Shown: positions 9,520-19,140, counted from the first letter of the stretch. The stretch: DNA of 64,000 bases from Acidovorax sp. CF316 (GCF_000276605.1 NZ_AKJX01000119.1:1-64000); one strand, 5' to 3'. Notes: generated by a model not told the origin, from the sequence alone. Numbers and translations are program-made.

Positions 9520-11106
9520 ATGCCCGACATCGCTTCATCCACCAACACCCCATCCGAGTATCCAGACACCGCCAGCCGCCCTGGCGATGCGCTGGTGGAG
9601 CAATCCGCCGTGGCGCTGCGCCGGCTCATCGGGCGCAAGGAGGTCTCGCCCGTGGAGCTGCTGGAGGCCTGCATCGACCGCATCGAACGCATCAACCCCT
9701 TCGTGAACGCCGTCACGGCTACCTGCTTCGACCGGGCGCGCAGCGAGGCACGCGCGGCCGAGCAGGCGGTGGTGGATGGCACTGCGCCCCTGGGCCTGCT
9801 GCACGGCCTGCCGCTGGGCGTGAAGGACCTGGAGCCCACCGAGGGCCTGCTCACCACCTGGGGCTCGGCCATCTACCGCGACCATGTGCCCACGCAGGAC
9901 ATCGAGCTGGTGGCGCGCCTGCGCCGCGCCGGTGCCATCGTGGCCGGCAAAACCAATGTGCCCGAGCTGGGCGCGGGCGCCAATTCGCGCAACACCGTGT
10001 GGGGTGCCACGGGCAACCCGTTCAACCCGAATCTCAACGCCGGGGGCTCCTCGGGCGGCTCGGCCGCGGCGCTGGCCTGCGACCTGCTGCCGGTGTGCAC
10101 GGGGTCCGATACCGGGGGCTCGCTGCGCATACCGGCGGCCAAGTGCGGGGTGGTGGGTTTTAGGCCATCGCCGGGCGTGGTGCCCAGCGTGCGCAAGCCG
10201 CTGGTGTGGACGCCCATCTCCGTGGTCGGGCCCATGGGCCGCACGGTGGAGGATGCCTGCCTGCAGCTGGCCGCATCGGCCGGCATGCACGCGGGCGATG
10301 CGCTGAGCTACCCGCTCGACCCGCTGAGGTTTCTGACCCCGCCCGAGGTGGACCTGGGCCGCCTGCGCGTGGCCTACACCGAAGACTTTGGCACCTGCGC
10401 GGTGGACGAGGGCATACGCGCCACCTTCCGCACCAAGATCGCGGCCATGCGCCACCTGTTCCGCAGCTGCGACGAGGTGAAGCTGGACTTGGGCGACGCG
10501 CACCGCTGCTTCGACGTGCTGCGCGCCGAGGCCTTCGTGGCCGGCATGCAGGCCGCCTACGACCGCGACCCCGACAGCCTGGGCCCCAACACCCGCGCCA
10601 ACTACGAAATGGGCAAGCGCATGAGCCTGCTCGACAGCGCCTGGGCCCAGGCCGAGCAGACGCGCATCATCCAGGCCACGCAGCGCACCTTTGCCGACTA
10701 CGACCTGATCCTGTCGCCCACCACGCCCGTCTCGCCCTTCGCGTGGACGCAGCTGTATGCCGACACCATCAACGGCGAGCAGCAGGCCACCTACTACCGC
10801 TGGCTGGGCCTGACCTACGTGGTCACGCTGATGACGCACCCGGCCCTGTCGCTGCCCTGCGGCACGGACCACCTTGGCATGCCGTTTGGCCTGCAGATCG
10901 TGGGCGGATTTCGGCAAGACCACCAGGTGCTGGGCGCATCGCTGGCCCTGGAGCGGGCGTTTGCGGCCCGGCCCGAACTGCGCCGGCCCCGGCCGGACCT
11001 GGCGGCGTTGCGTCGGGCGGTGCCGGATTTGCGCTCCATCGTGACCACGCCGCCGGTGCTGGGCTCGGCGGGGCAGGGGGCTGCCGCGTCGGTGTCGGTG
11101 GTGTAG
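9520..11106 (+). CDS. Amidase (amidase signature family)
   Basis: A 528-residue enzyme of the GatA/amidase signature family, which hydrolyses carboxamides to acid and ammonia through a Ser-Ser-Lys triad. The triad is visible: Lys102 in GVKDLEP, cis-Ser177 in NAGGSSGGSAAA and nucleophile Ser201 in GSDTGGSLRIPAAKCG, 24 residues on as expected. The C-terminal LPCGTDHLGMPFGLQIVGG is also typical. There is no GatB/GatC partner and no signal peptide, so it is a free-standing cytoplasmic amidase. It follows the Bug-type binding protein at 8427, consistent with uptake and hydrolysis of one amide. The substrate cannot be read from the sequence. Confidence 0.92.
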   Translation: MPDIASSTNTPSEYPDTASRPGDALVEQSAVALRRLIGRKEVSPVELLEACIDRIERINPFVNAVTATCFDRARSEARAAEQAVVDGTAPLGLLHGLPLGVKDLEPTEGLLTTWGSAIYRDHVPTQDIELVARLRRAGAIVAGKTNVPELGAGANSRNTVWGATGNPFNPNLNAGGSSGGSAAALACDLLPVCTGSDTGGSLRIPAAKCGVVGFRPSPGVVPSVRKPLVWTPISVVGPMGRTVEDACLQLAASAGMHAGDALSYPLDPLRFLTPPEVDLGRLRVAYTEDFGTCAVDEGIRATFRTKIAAMRHLFRSCDEVKLDLGDAHRCFDVLRAEAFVAGMQAAYDRDPDSLGPNTRANYEMGKRMSLLDSAWAQAEQTRIIQATQRTFADYDLILSPTTPVSPFAWTQLYADTINGEQQATYYRWLGLTYVVTLMTHPALSLPCGTDHLGMPFGLQIVGGFRQDHQVLGASLALERAFAARPELRRPRPDLAALRRAVPDLRSIVTTPPVLGSAGQGAAASVSVV

Positions 11107-11143
11107 GCGCAGTCTGGGCGCAGAAGCGGCGAGGGCGCGCGCC

Positions 11144-12997
11144 TCAGTACGACGTTCTCATCACCGCCTTGGCGCGCAATGCGCCCTTGCGGTTGCCAAC
11201 GGTGTAGAAGACGGTCACCTCCACATCGCCCTGCAAGGCGGCGAAGAGCGAGCATCCCACCGCAGAGCCCAGGTGCACGGGTTCCAGCCGCGTTCCGGGG
11301 CCTGGGATGTGGGTTCCGTCGGAAATCCAGTCGGTGTCATTGGTCATGATGGTTTTGCGGTACCCGCCCCGTGCGGTGTGCTCCACGGACCGCCCCCCGC
11401 CTGTCACCTTCACCAGGCTGCTCATCAGCCCCTCTGGCAGGGCCTTGGCGCCCCCACGGATGCCGTACCGCGTCTGCAGATAGGCGCACGGGTCGGGGCC
11501 AGGCATGGCGTTGGTGTGGGTGTCTGCCTGCAACTGAAGGCCACTGCCCAGCCCTTCGTGCAGCGCGGCCTCCCGGATCCACTGGCTCAGCGGTCCCAGG
11601 TCGGCCACCTGACCGGTGCTCAAGGGGCCCGCGTACAGAAGCTGCGGGGTGCCATGGGCGTTGATGGCCAGCCGGTGGCTGCCGGGGTAGTCGCGCACGT
11701 ACAGAAGATCCTTGTCGGTACCGGCCGGCACGGTGCCAGCCTGGGGAGCAAAGGTCTGCGGCAAGGTCTTCTCGGCCCAGTCGAGCACCTGCGCCGCATC
11801 GTTGGCCGGCCCCAGGCCCTGCACGGCCATGGGCGCTGCAGAGCCCTGCGGGCGGCAGATGGCGAGGTCCACCGCCGGGCCGTAGGAGGCGGGCACGCCC
11901 GGGTACAGCCCGCCCGGCACGCGGCACGGGGCGCTGCTCCAGCCGGCGCCTTCGCCCCAGCACTGCACGTAGCCGCCTTCCAGCACAGCGCAGGCTGCAG
12001 TCTTGCCCGCGCTGATGGCGGTGGCGTTGCTGATGCCCACAACCAGGCCCGTGGCCGGTGTCGCGGTGCCGGGCGCAAGGCCCATGCCCAATTGGCCGTT
12101 GGCATTGATGCCCCAGCACTTGATGCTGCCGCCCTCCAGCAGCGCGCAGGTGAATCCATCACCCACTGCCACGGCCTTGGCGGGCGCGCCCAGGTCGGGC
12201 ACTTCCACGGGGGTGGACAGCGGGCCGCTGCTGGCCGGCACACCCAGCTCGCCGTGCTGGTTGCTGCCCCAGCAGGACACCTTGCCAAACGCGCGCAGCG
12301 CGCAGGCATGGCCGGCGAAGAGGGATACATCCATGGCGTCCGTGATGCCCGGCACGGCGCGCGCCGTGCGCGGGTCTTCTGCGGCACCTGCCAGGCCACT
12401 GCCGGCGCCCACGCAGATCACTTTGTGGTCGTCACGCTGCACGCCGCAAGTGCTGGCCCTGCCTGCAGCCAACTGGATGACGGTGGCCATGCCTTCCACG
12501 CGCACGGCCTCGGCGGTGGTAGCGGCCACCGAGCGGCCGATCTGCCCCTGGCTGCCATCGCCCCAGCAAAACACCTGCTGCTCGATGGTGCGGGCACAGC
12601 CGTGCCGCGCGCCCACGGCGATCTGGGAGATCTGGCGCAGGCCGCTGAGCGTGTAGCCCCACGGGGCCTGCAGGACCGGATTGCCGAGCTGCGAGTACGC
12701 ATTGCTGCGGCCCCAGCATTGGACCGAGGTGCCCGTCAGCGCGCAACTGAAGTCCTCGCCCACGCGGATGTCCTGGGCGCGCGCCTCGTACGCCAGTGGC
12801 GCCATGGGCAGCGTGCCCCAGCAGGTGGCGACGCCGGTGTCGGCCACGGAGCAGCCGTGGCCATAGCCCATGCTCAGCGTAGTCGCCATGGCCGCATATG
12901 GCACAAAAGCAGTGGACAGCAGCAGCGCTGCGGTGGTCAGCACCGCTTTGCGGAGAAGTCGTGGCGCGCTGGCTGTGCTGTGCATAGTCATGGTCAT
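11144..12997 (-). CDS. Secreted RCC1-repeat beta-propeller protein, paralogue 1
   Basis: A signal peptide (about residues 1-35, ending FVPYAAMATT) is followed by tandem RCC1-type blades with alternating Cys and CWG motifs, for example GEDFSCALTG then VQCWGRSNAYSQLG. A C-terminal region follows with VLDWAEKTLPQTFAPQ, YVRDYPGSHRLAINAHGTPQ and a final all-beta segment. RCC1 folds are seven-bladed propellers; bacterial secreted versions have no assigned role. The start is uncertain: ATGs at 12997, 12991, 12985 and 13030 are all possible and none has a good ribosome site. It is last in a three-gene tandem array transcribed from 16777 leftward, with a fourth copy at 22786. Confidence 0.85.
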   Translation of the reverse strand: MTMTMHSTASAPRLLRKAVLTTAALLLSTAFVPYAAMATTLSMGYGHGCSVADTGVATCWGTLPMAPLAYEARAQDIRVGEDFSCALTGTSVQCWGRSNAYSQLGNPVLQAPWGYTLSGLRQISQIAVGARHGCARTIEQQVFCWGDGSQGQIGRSVAATTAEAVRVEGMATVIQLAAGRASTCGVQRDDHKVICVGAGSGLAGAAEDPRTARAVPGITDAMDVSLFAGHACALRAFGKVSCWGSNQHGELGVPASSGPLSTPVEVPDLGAPAKAVAVGDGFTCALLEGGSIKCWGINANGQLGMGLAPGTATPATGLVVGISNATAISAGKTAACAVLEGGYVQCWGEGAGWSSAPCRVPGGLYPGVPASYGPAVDLAICRPQGSAAPMAVQGLGPANDAAQVLDWAEKTLPQTFAPQAGTVPAGTDKDLLYVRDYPGSHRLAINAHGTPQLLYAGPLSTGQVADLGPLSQWIREAALHEGLGSGLQLQADTHTNAMPGPDPCAYLQTRYGIRGGAKALPEGLMSSLVKVTGGGRSVEHTARGGYRKTIMTNDTDWISDGTHIPGPGTRLEPVHLGSAVGCSLFAALQGDVEVTVFYTVGNRKGALRAKAVMRTSY

Positions 12998-13078
12998 GGC
13001 GTGCGGGAGCACACGATCGTGTTGAAGCAAACGGGAAGGGGGCGGGTCTGCAGAACACGGTCTGCAGCGGCGTGGAAC

Positions 13079-14926
13079 TCAATACGCTGCACTCACCTTG
13101 GCCCGCGTGTGCACTTGTCCTTTGCGGCCGCCCAGGGAGTAGAGGACGGTCACGCCCACATCGTCGCCTGGGCGCACGCCCTCGGGGCAGCCTTCGCCGA
13201 CGTCGGTCAGCACCGTCTCCAGTTTCATGCCGGCCGGCACCGACTGGCCTGGCTGGGGGAAGCGCAGCGAAAGCCAGTCTGTGTCGGTGGTCAGGCGCTC
13301 ACTGAGATACTGGCCCAACCCGCGGACAGGGAATTCCATGGTCGTGCCGCTGCTGTTTTGAACCCGCACGCTGGTGGCGACCAACCCTTTGGGCAATCCG
13401 TTTGGGCCGCCGCGAATGGCAAAGGGCACCAGAAAGTCATTGCAAGGGCCGGGAATCCAGTTCGTGGAGATGACGACGGGCATGAGGTTGAGATAAGGGT
13501 CGGCCTGCACCTGCAGGCCGCTCTTGGCGCCTTCTTCTTCGCGCGCCTCGCTCAGCCAGCGGTCCAGCGGCCCCAGGTCGAGCAGCCCCCCGTTTCCGAA
13601 AGGGCCGACATACAGCAGGTGTGGCGTTCCATGCACGTTGATGCCCAGCGTGTGGCCGCCCGGATACTGGCGCATGTAGAACTGGGTGCTGCCTGGGTCG
13701 CTGCCTGCCTGGGCCGGGAAGGTGCCAGGCATGGTTTTCTCGGCCCAATTCAGCACCTGGCCTGCATCGCTAGCGGCGCCCAGGCCTGTGACGGACAGAG
13801 GCGCGAACGAGCCTGGTGGGCGGCACATGGCGATGTCGGCGATGGGGCCCCACGAAGCGGGGTGTTCCGGGTAGGTGCCGCCCAGCGCGCCGCAGGTGCC
13901 ATTGCCCCAGCCCACGCCTTGGCCCCAGCATTGCACATAGCCGCCGTGCAGGGCTGCGCAGGCCGCTGTCTGCCCGGCGCTGATGGCGGTGGCGGTGGTG
14001 ACGCCGGTGACCAGCCCGGTGGCTTGACCTCCGAGCGCCGTGCCCAACTGGCCGACGGCGTTGTTGCCCCAGCACTTCACGGTGCCATTGACCAGCAGGG
14101 CGCAGCTGAAGCCGTTGCCCACGGTGACGACCTTGGCCGCAGCGCCCAGGTTCGTCACCTCGACCGGGCTGCGCTGGATGTCGCCACCGGCCGACATGCC
14201 CAACTGGCCATGGCTGTTTTGCCCCCAGCAGGACACCTTGCCCTCGGCGCGCAGCACGCAGGCGTGGCCGTCGAAGAGCGCGACCTCGCGTGCATCGGTG
14301 ATGCCGGGCACGGTGCGTGCCACGCGGGGCTCATCGAGGCCGCCGGAGAGCTCGCTGCCCAGGCCGACGCAGACGACCTTGCCGTCCCACTGCACCACGC
14401 AGGTGGCGCCCTGGCCCGCTGCAAGGTGCACGGCCTTGGACAGTCCCACCACGGCGATGGGCGCTGCCGAGTTGGCGGCACTGCCGGCACCCAATTGCCC
14501 TCGGCTGCCGTCACCCCAGCAGTAGGCCTGGGTTTCGAGCAGGGCGCAGGCATGCGTTCCGCCCACGGCCAGCTGCGTGAAGCGCCACAGGCCTCCTACG
14601 CTCGGGCCGGCGGAGGAGGGGGCGTTGACGCCCAACTGCGAAAAATCGTTGTTGCCCCAGCAGCGCACGGTGCGGCCCGCCATCAGGGCGCAGCTGAAAT
14701 CGCGCCCAGCCCGTACGTCGAGCACCGTGTCAGGGGCCTGGTCCTGTATGGGAAGGCTGCCCCAACAGGTGGGCAGGCTGGTATCAGCCACCGAGCAGCC
14801 GTGGCTGGTGCCCATGCTCACGGTGGTGGCGAAGACGGCCGATGGCAGAAAGGCGGCGGGCAGCACCAGTGCTGTGGCGGCCAGCAGATGGCGCACCAGC
14901 CGGGGCGCAGGGAATCGGTGGTTCAT
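13079..14926 (-). CDS. Secreted RCC1-repeat beta-propeller protein, paralogue 2
   Basis: A 615-residue protein with a signal peptide (LAATALVLPAAFLPSAVFA) and RCC1 blades such as GRDFSCALMAGRTVRCWGNN and NGFSCALLVNGTVKCWGNNA. The C-terminal region has VLNWAEKTMPGTFPAQAG, MRQYPGGHTLGINVHGTPHL and LLDLGPLDRWLSEA. Its start, MNHRFPAPRL, has AGAAGGG a few bases upstream. It begins 18 bp after the stop of paralogue 3, so the two are surely co-transcribed. Evenly spaced Cys residues suggest disulfides outside the cytoplasm. The WAE...GGHTLGIN...LGPL block recurs in all four paralogues and looks like an independent domain. Function unknown. Confidence 0.87.
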   Translation of the reverse strand: MNHRFPAPRLVRHLLAATALVLPAAFLPSAVFATTVSMGTSHGCSVADTSLPTCWGSLPIQDQAPDTVLDVRAGRDFSCALMAGRTVRCWGNNDFSQLGVNAPSSAGPSVGGLWRFTQLAVGGTHACALLETQAYCWGDGSRGQLGAGSAANSAAPIAVVGLSKAVHLAAGQGATCVVQWDGKVVCVGLGSELSGGLDEPRVARTVPGITDAREVALFDGHACVLRAEGKVSCWGQNSHGQLGMSAGGDIQRSPVEVTNLGAAAKVVTVGNGFSCALLVNGTVKCWGNNAVGQLGTALGGQATGLVTGVTTATAISAGQTAACAALHGGYVQCWGQGVGWGNGTCGALGGTYPEHPASWGPIADIAMCRPPGSFAPLSVTGLGAASDAGQVLNWAEKTMPGTFPAQAGSDPGSTQFYMRQYPGGHTLGINVHGTPHLLYVGPFGNGGLLDLGPLDRWLSEAREEEGAKSGLQVQADPYLNLMPVVISTNWIPGPCNDFLVPFAIRGGPNGLPKGLVATSVRVQNSSGTTMEFPVRGLGQYLSERLTTDTDWLSLRFPQPGQSVPAGMKLETVLTDVGEGCPEGVRPGDDVGVTVLYSLGGRKGQVHTRAKVSAAY

Positions 14927-14944
14927 GATGGACCCTTCTGGTGT

Positions 14945-16777
14945 TCAGGCTACGGCGCCGACCTTGGCTCGGGCGCGCAGCTGCCCCTTGTGCTGACCGA
15001 GGGTGTAGAACACGGTCACCTCCACCTCCTGGTCGACCGGATTGAAGCTCGGGCAGCCTTGCGTAATGCCGTGCAGCACCGGCTCCTCACGCATCCCCGA
15101 TGGAATCGGTTCGCCGGGACGGCGCGTGCGTTGCGAGATCCAGTCCGTCTCAGTGGTGAGGGCCACCATGTGGAAGCGGTCCCGGATCGGGAATGCCATC
15201 GACTGGCCGGCATATTCCACCCGGACCGAGGTGGTCACCAGGTTCTCGGGCAGGCCGTTCAGCCCGCCGCGGATGGCATAGGGCACCAGGAATCCGTCAC
15301 ATGCGCCGTTCATGCCGATGTAGGCCATATAGGGCGCTACCTGCAGTTGCATGCCGCTTGCGTCGCCTTCTTCCTGGATGGCCTCGCTCAGCCATCGGCT
15401 GAGCGGCCCCAGGTCAAGAAGCTGGCCGTTGCCCAGCGGCCCCATATACAGCAGGTGCGGCGTGCCATGGGCGTTGACGGCCAGCGTGTGGCCGCCGGCG
15501 TAGGCGCGCAGGTAGTACGGGCTGCCATTGCCCAGGTCCAGCGCGGGTGGGCCCTGTGTGGGGAAGGTTCCGGGCAGGGTCTTTTCGGCCCAGTCCAGCA
15601 CCTGGGCAGCATCCTTGGCCGGGCCCAGGCCCTTGACCGCCATGGGCGCGGCAGAGCCCTGCGGCCGGCAGACGGTAATTTCAGCGACGGGCCCCCACGA
15701 GGTGGAGTGCTGCGGGTAGACGCCGCCCAGCACGCGGCAGGTTTCACTGCTCCAGCCCGCACCTTCGCCCCAGCACTGCACATAGCCGCCTTGCAGTGCC
15801 GCGCATGCGGCCGTCTGCCCGGCACTGATGGCCGTGGCATCGGTGATGCCGGTGACCAAGCCCGTGGCGGCGCCACCCAGGGCGGTGCCCAACTGGCCGT
15901 TGGCGTTGTTGCCCCAGCACTTCACAGTGCCGTTCACGAGCAACGCGCAGCTAAAGCCATTGCCTACAGTGACGGCCTTGGCTGCGGCGCCCAGGTTCGT
16001 CACTTCGATCGGGGTGGTCTGCGCGCCGTTGTTGGCTGCTACGCCCAGTTCGCCAAAGCGGTTGCCGCCCCAGCACGACACTTTGCCTTCCTTGCGCAGC
16101 ACGCAGGCGTGGCCGTCGAAGAGGGCCACTTCCATGGCATCGCTGATGCCGGGCACGCCACGCGGCGTGGCCGGTGCATCGGCAGCGCCCGCCAGGCCGC
16201 TGCCGGTGCCCACGCACAGCACCCGCCCATCGTCCTGCACCGCGCAGGTCGCGCTTTTGCCGGCGGCGGCCTGCACGGCCTTGGGCATGCCCGGGATCGG
16301 CATGGGCCGGGCCACGGCGGATCGGACGGGCTCGCCGAGCTGCCCCTGGCTGGCGTCGCCCCAGCAGACAAGGCTCCCCCAGTTGACAACACAGGCGTGC
16401 CGTGCGCCCAGGGTGATCTGGTTGGGGTTGTAGATTCCCTCCACCCACTGGCCCTTGGGCTCGACCGTGGTCGTACCCAGTTGCCCCAAGTCGTTGTTGC
16501 CCCAGCAGCGCACGCCGCTGGATAGGAGCGCGCAGCTGAAATCGAGGCCCACCCGGATGTCCTTGACGGTAGAGGTCCCCTGGTCCTGCACCGGCAGGCT
16601 GCCCCAACAGGTGGGCAGGCTGGTATCAGCCACCGAGCAGCCGTGGCTGGTGCCCATGCTCACGGTGGTGGCCATGGAGGCCGTAGGCGTGAAGGCGGTG
16701 GCCAGCGCCAGCGCTGCAAGGGAGAGCACTCTGCGCGCAAGCCGCGACAAAAGGGGCTGGGTGGGTCTGTCGTTCAT
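14945..16777 (-). CDS. Secreted RCC1-repeat beta-propeller protein, paralogue 3
   Basis: The start at 16777 (MNDRPTQPLLSRLARR) leaves a typical signal peptide ending near FTPTASMATT; an upstream ATG at 16810 would add 11 residues. The product is 610 residues. Blades include GLDFSCALLSSGVRCWGNND and GNGFSCALLVNGTVKCWGNN. The C-terminal region has VLDWAEKTLPGTFPTQG, LRAYAGGHTLAVNAHGTPHL and LLDLGPLSRWLSEA. It is first in the three-gene array. DNA around the first blade (about 16604-16678) is identical over roughly 75 bases to paralogue 2 (about 14757-14831), pointing to recent duplication or gene conversion. It is divergent from the Sel1-like gene at 16934. Confidence 0.87.
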   Translation of the reverse strand: MNDRPTQPLLSRLARRVLSLAALALATAFTPTASMATTVSMGTSHGCSVADTSLPTCWGSLPVQDQGTSTVKDIRVGLDFSCALLSSGVRCWGNNDLGQLGTTTVEPKGQWVEGIYNPNQITLGARHACVVNWGSLVCWGDASQGQLGEPVRSAVARPMPIPGMPKAVQAAAGKSATCAVQDDGRVLCVGTGSGLAGAADAPATPRGVPGISDAMEVALFDGHACVLRKEGKVSCWGGNRFGELGVAANNGAQTTPIEVTNLGAAAKAVTVGNGFSCALLVNGTVKCWGNNANGQLGTALGGAATGLVTGITDATAISAGQTAACAALQGGYVQCWGEGAGWSSETCRVLGGVYPQHSTSWGPVAEITVCRPQGSAAPMAVKGLGPAKDAAQVLDWAEKTLPGTFPTQGPPALDLGNGSPYYLRAYAGGHTLAVNAHGTPHLLYMGPLGNGQLLDLGPLSRWLSEAIQEEGDASGMQLQVAPYMAYIGMNGACDGFLVPYAIRGGLNGLPENLVTTSVRVEYAGQSMAFPIRDRFHMVALTTETDWISQRTRRPGEPIPSGMREEPVLHGITQGCPSFNPVDQEVEVTVFYTLGQHKGQLRARAKVGAVA

Positions 16778-16933
16778 GGTCCTCAACCTCTCGGAATGCT
16801 TTTGGCCCATTCTAGGAATGCAGGCCCGCGGCGCCTGTGGCTGCGGTCACAGGCGCCATGTAACGAAATGCGCCGCAGGCGCCCTAGAATCCGCCTCAAC
16901 AACGACGATGCCAAGCCTGGGAGGGTAGCGAGC

Positions 16934-18943
16934 ATGAGTTACACGCTGCAACTGTGGGAAAAGCCAGTTGACTGGCCGTGGCCGACCACCAAGAAGGAGG
17001 CCGATGCGCAGTTCGAGCGCGTCAGCGACAGCGCGCCGCCAGGGCAGAACCCCAAGTTCCTGGAGTGGGGACGGGTGCTGCAGGAGCGCTACCCCGAAGC
17101 GATGGACGTGTGGCTGGACGGCAGTGAGGACGGTGTCACCGAAGATGCCACGCTCGGCTTTGGCATCAATACCCGTACGGAGCATTGGGACGCAGCCTTC
17201 AACCTGGCGTGGGAGCAGGCCACCCTGCGCGGGCTGAGCCTGTACGACCCGCAAAGCGGCGTGCACTACCTGGGCAATGGCGACGTGCCCGAGGAGCCGG
17301 ACCTGCAGGTGCGCTTTGCCGTGCAGGCACGCGAGCGGGGCGACGAGGCCAGTGCCTGGACCGAGTACCGGCGCTGGGCTGCGCGTGGCAACCCGCACGC
17401 GCTGTACGCCATGGGCCGCGCGCTGCGCTTTGGCACCATGGGCCAGCGCCGCCACTTCGACTTGGCAGCCGCGCTGCAGGTGATGGGCGCGCACGATGCA
17501 CCGACCCGGCAGGACGCGCAGGCCTTTTACGAGCGCTTTCCCATCGAGGCGAAAGGGCGCATACAGACCCTGATGGCGCGGCTGAAGTCCGCATCGGGCG
17601 ACATGCTGCTCACGATCGTGGACGGCGAGCGCAAGGCGCTGGACGACGCCTTCACGCACAACGAGCAGATGATGCTCTACACCAGAAAGCGTATTGAAGC
17701 CGCAGACGCTCTGGAGGCCATCGCCCTGCAGGGCCATGAGGTGGCAGCCTTCCAGTATGCGCTGGAGGTGGTGATCGGTTGGGAGGAGCCCAACTACGAG
17801 AACGCCCGCTACTGGTGCCAGCGCGCGGTGGACTGGGACCACGAACCCGCCAAGCGCCTGTTTGCATTGATGCACGAACGCGGCTGGGGCGGCCCTGTGG
17901 ACATGGCCCTGGCCGCCAAATGGAACGCCGCAGCCAAGGACCAGTGGCAGCAGGAACAGAAGCTGCGGCAAGCGAGGGAAGAGGCCGAATCCCCCGGCGG
18001 ACTGAGCCTTGCGCCCATGGCACCGTCGGCGCCCGCCATGGCTCCCGTGGTGTGGACCGGCTCGGTCACGCGCGACCTGGTGGGCTGGTTCGCCCGTGAG
18101 GGCAACCCCCATGCCGCCTTCCATCTGGGCACGTCCGATCAGTACGGCCGCGACGGCGGGTTGGTGAACCTGGCGCAGGCCCGCGACTGGTATGCCCAGG
18201 CGGCGGAGGCCGGCCATGCCGACGCCACCTACAACCTGGGCGTTTTCATCGAGGACGGCACCGGTGGCCCCAGGGATGCGCAGGTCGCCAAGGCACTCTT
18301 CATGCTGGCCAATACACGCGGCACCACCAGGCGCGTGGATGACCTCAAGATCGCGCCCCACGAGCAGGGCCCCGTGCGTGCCCTGGTGGCGGCCCTGCGC
18401 GAACCGGGCCGCCTGCGCGCCGTGCTGCGCGAGAAGGGGCTGGGGGCCGGTGCATCGCCGGCCGTGGCGGGCATGGGAGGCAGCGCGGGTACCGCCGTTG
18501 CCGGTGGCGCCGCCGCGGCGCTGTCGGCATCGGACTGGGGCCGCACTGGCGGCGCACCCGCTGCGCCGGCGACCGCGGCCCCGCAGGGCCCGGCCCCTGC
18601 TCGCTCGCGCGGCCGCATCGACGACCGCGAGGCGGAGGACGACCCTGCCGACGACCCCAGGTACCGGAACACCACCTTCTCGCTGCACCTGGGCCATCTG
18701 GCCCTGGTCATCGGCGCGGCCAACGTGGTGCTGTTGATCCTGTTCTTCAAGGAAGGCGCGAGCTTTCGCCGGGGCATGGCCGTGATGGGACTGATCGCGG
18801 CCTTTGGTGCCTGGCGCACCGGGCGCGACTTCGACTGGGCGCCCGCCGCACGCGCTGCGGTGGCGGTGGTTGCGGCCATCCCCATCGTGGGCATGGCGGT
18901 GAGCGTGTGGATGCTGGTCCGGGCGTTTCGCGGGCGGGTGTAA
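16934..18943 (+). CDS. Sel1-like repeat protein with C-terminal membrane segments
   Basis: The ATG at 16934 (MSYTLQLWEKPVDWPWP) gives 669 residues. The N-terminal 130 residues look like a domain seen with Sel1 proteins. Sel1/TPR-like helical repeats follow, for example RRWAARGNPHALYAMGRALR, ENARYWCQRAVDWDHEPAKR and ARDWYAQAAEAGHADATYNL. A Pro/Ala/Gly-rich linker leads to two or three hydrophobic helices near the C-terminus (ALVIGAANVVLLILFF and AAVAVVAAIPIVGMAVSVWM). The repeats would face the cytoplasm with the tail in the inner membrane. Sel1 repeats mediate protein interactions; the partner is unknown. It diverges from the RCC1 array and is convergent with the hydrolase at 19141. Confidence 0.82.
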   Translation: MSYTLQLWEKPVDWPWPTTKKEADAQFERVSDSAPPGQNPKFLEWGRVLQERYPEAMDVWLDGSEDGVTEDATLGFGINTRTEHWDAAFNLAWEQATLRGLSLYDPQSGVHYLGNGDVPEEPDLQVRFAVQARERGDEASAWTEYRRWAARGNPHALYAMGRALRFGTMGQRRHFDLAAALQVMGAHDAPTRQDAQAFYERFPIEAKGRIQTLMARLKSASGDMLLTIVDGERKALDDAFTHNEQMMLYTRKRIEAADALEAIALQGHEVAAFQYALEVVIGWEEPNYENARYWCQRAVDWDHEPAKRLFALMHERGWGGPVDMALAAKWNAAAKDQWQQEQKLRQAREEAESPGGLSLAPMAPSAPAMAPVVWTGSVTRDLVGWFAREGNPHAAFHLGTSDQYGRDGGLVNLAQARDWYAQAAEAGHADATYNLGVFIEDGTGGPRDAQVAKALFMLANTRGTTRRVDDLKIAPHEQGPVRALVAALREPGRLRAVLREKGLGAGASPAVAGMGGSAGTAVAGGAAAALSASDWGRTGGAPAAPATAAPQGPAPARSRGRIDDREAEDDPADDPRYRNTTFSLHLGHLALVIGAANVVLLILFFKEGASFRRGMAVMGLIAAFGAWRTGRDFDWAPAARAAVAVVAAIPIVGMAVSVWMLVRAFRGRV

Positions 18944-18976
18944 AAAAAACCTGTTCAAAAAGATCTTGAACAGGTT
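18942..18976 (-). terminator. Intrinsic terminator for the minus-strand dienelactone hydrolase gene
   Basis: An 11-bp perfect stem, AACCTGTTCAA / TTGAACAGGTT, with a 7-nt loop lies at 18948-18976. The A-tract at 18942-18949 becomes a U-tract only on the minus strand, so it terminates transcription arriving from 19141. It starts inside the stop codon of the converging plus-strand gene. On the plus strand the hairpin lacks a T-run. Confidence 0.8.
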
Positions 18977-19140
18977 CTAAGAGCGCCAGCAGCGTGCGCG
19001 GCAGAAGGAGCATCGGCTGCAAGGCCCGACAAACCGGTCTCGCCGGGTACCACCTCTCGCCCCCAGGGGCCGACCCTGGGCAACCGGAACATGCATGCCC
19101 GGACTCCGCGGCGCCCGGGATGCGTTCGTTCAGGCCGGTA

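Noticed and set aside
11273-16525. A 1750-codon plus-strand open frame opposite the RCC1 genes
   Set aside because: It is codon-aligned antisense to three real genes with signal peptides and RCC1 motifs. Their GC-rich codons rarely give stops on the other strand, and gene spacing happens to keep the same phase. The product shows no domain sense.
16643-18958. Long frames on both strands around the Sel1-like gene, including 703 minus-strand codons
   Set aside because: They are antisense or N-terminal extensions. The ATG at 16934 and the Sel1 repeats mark the real gene.
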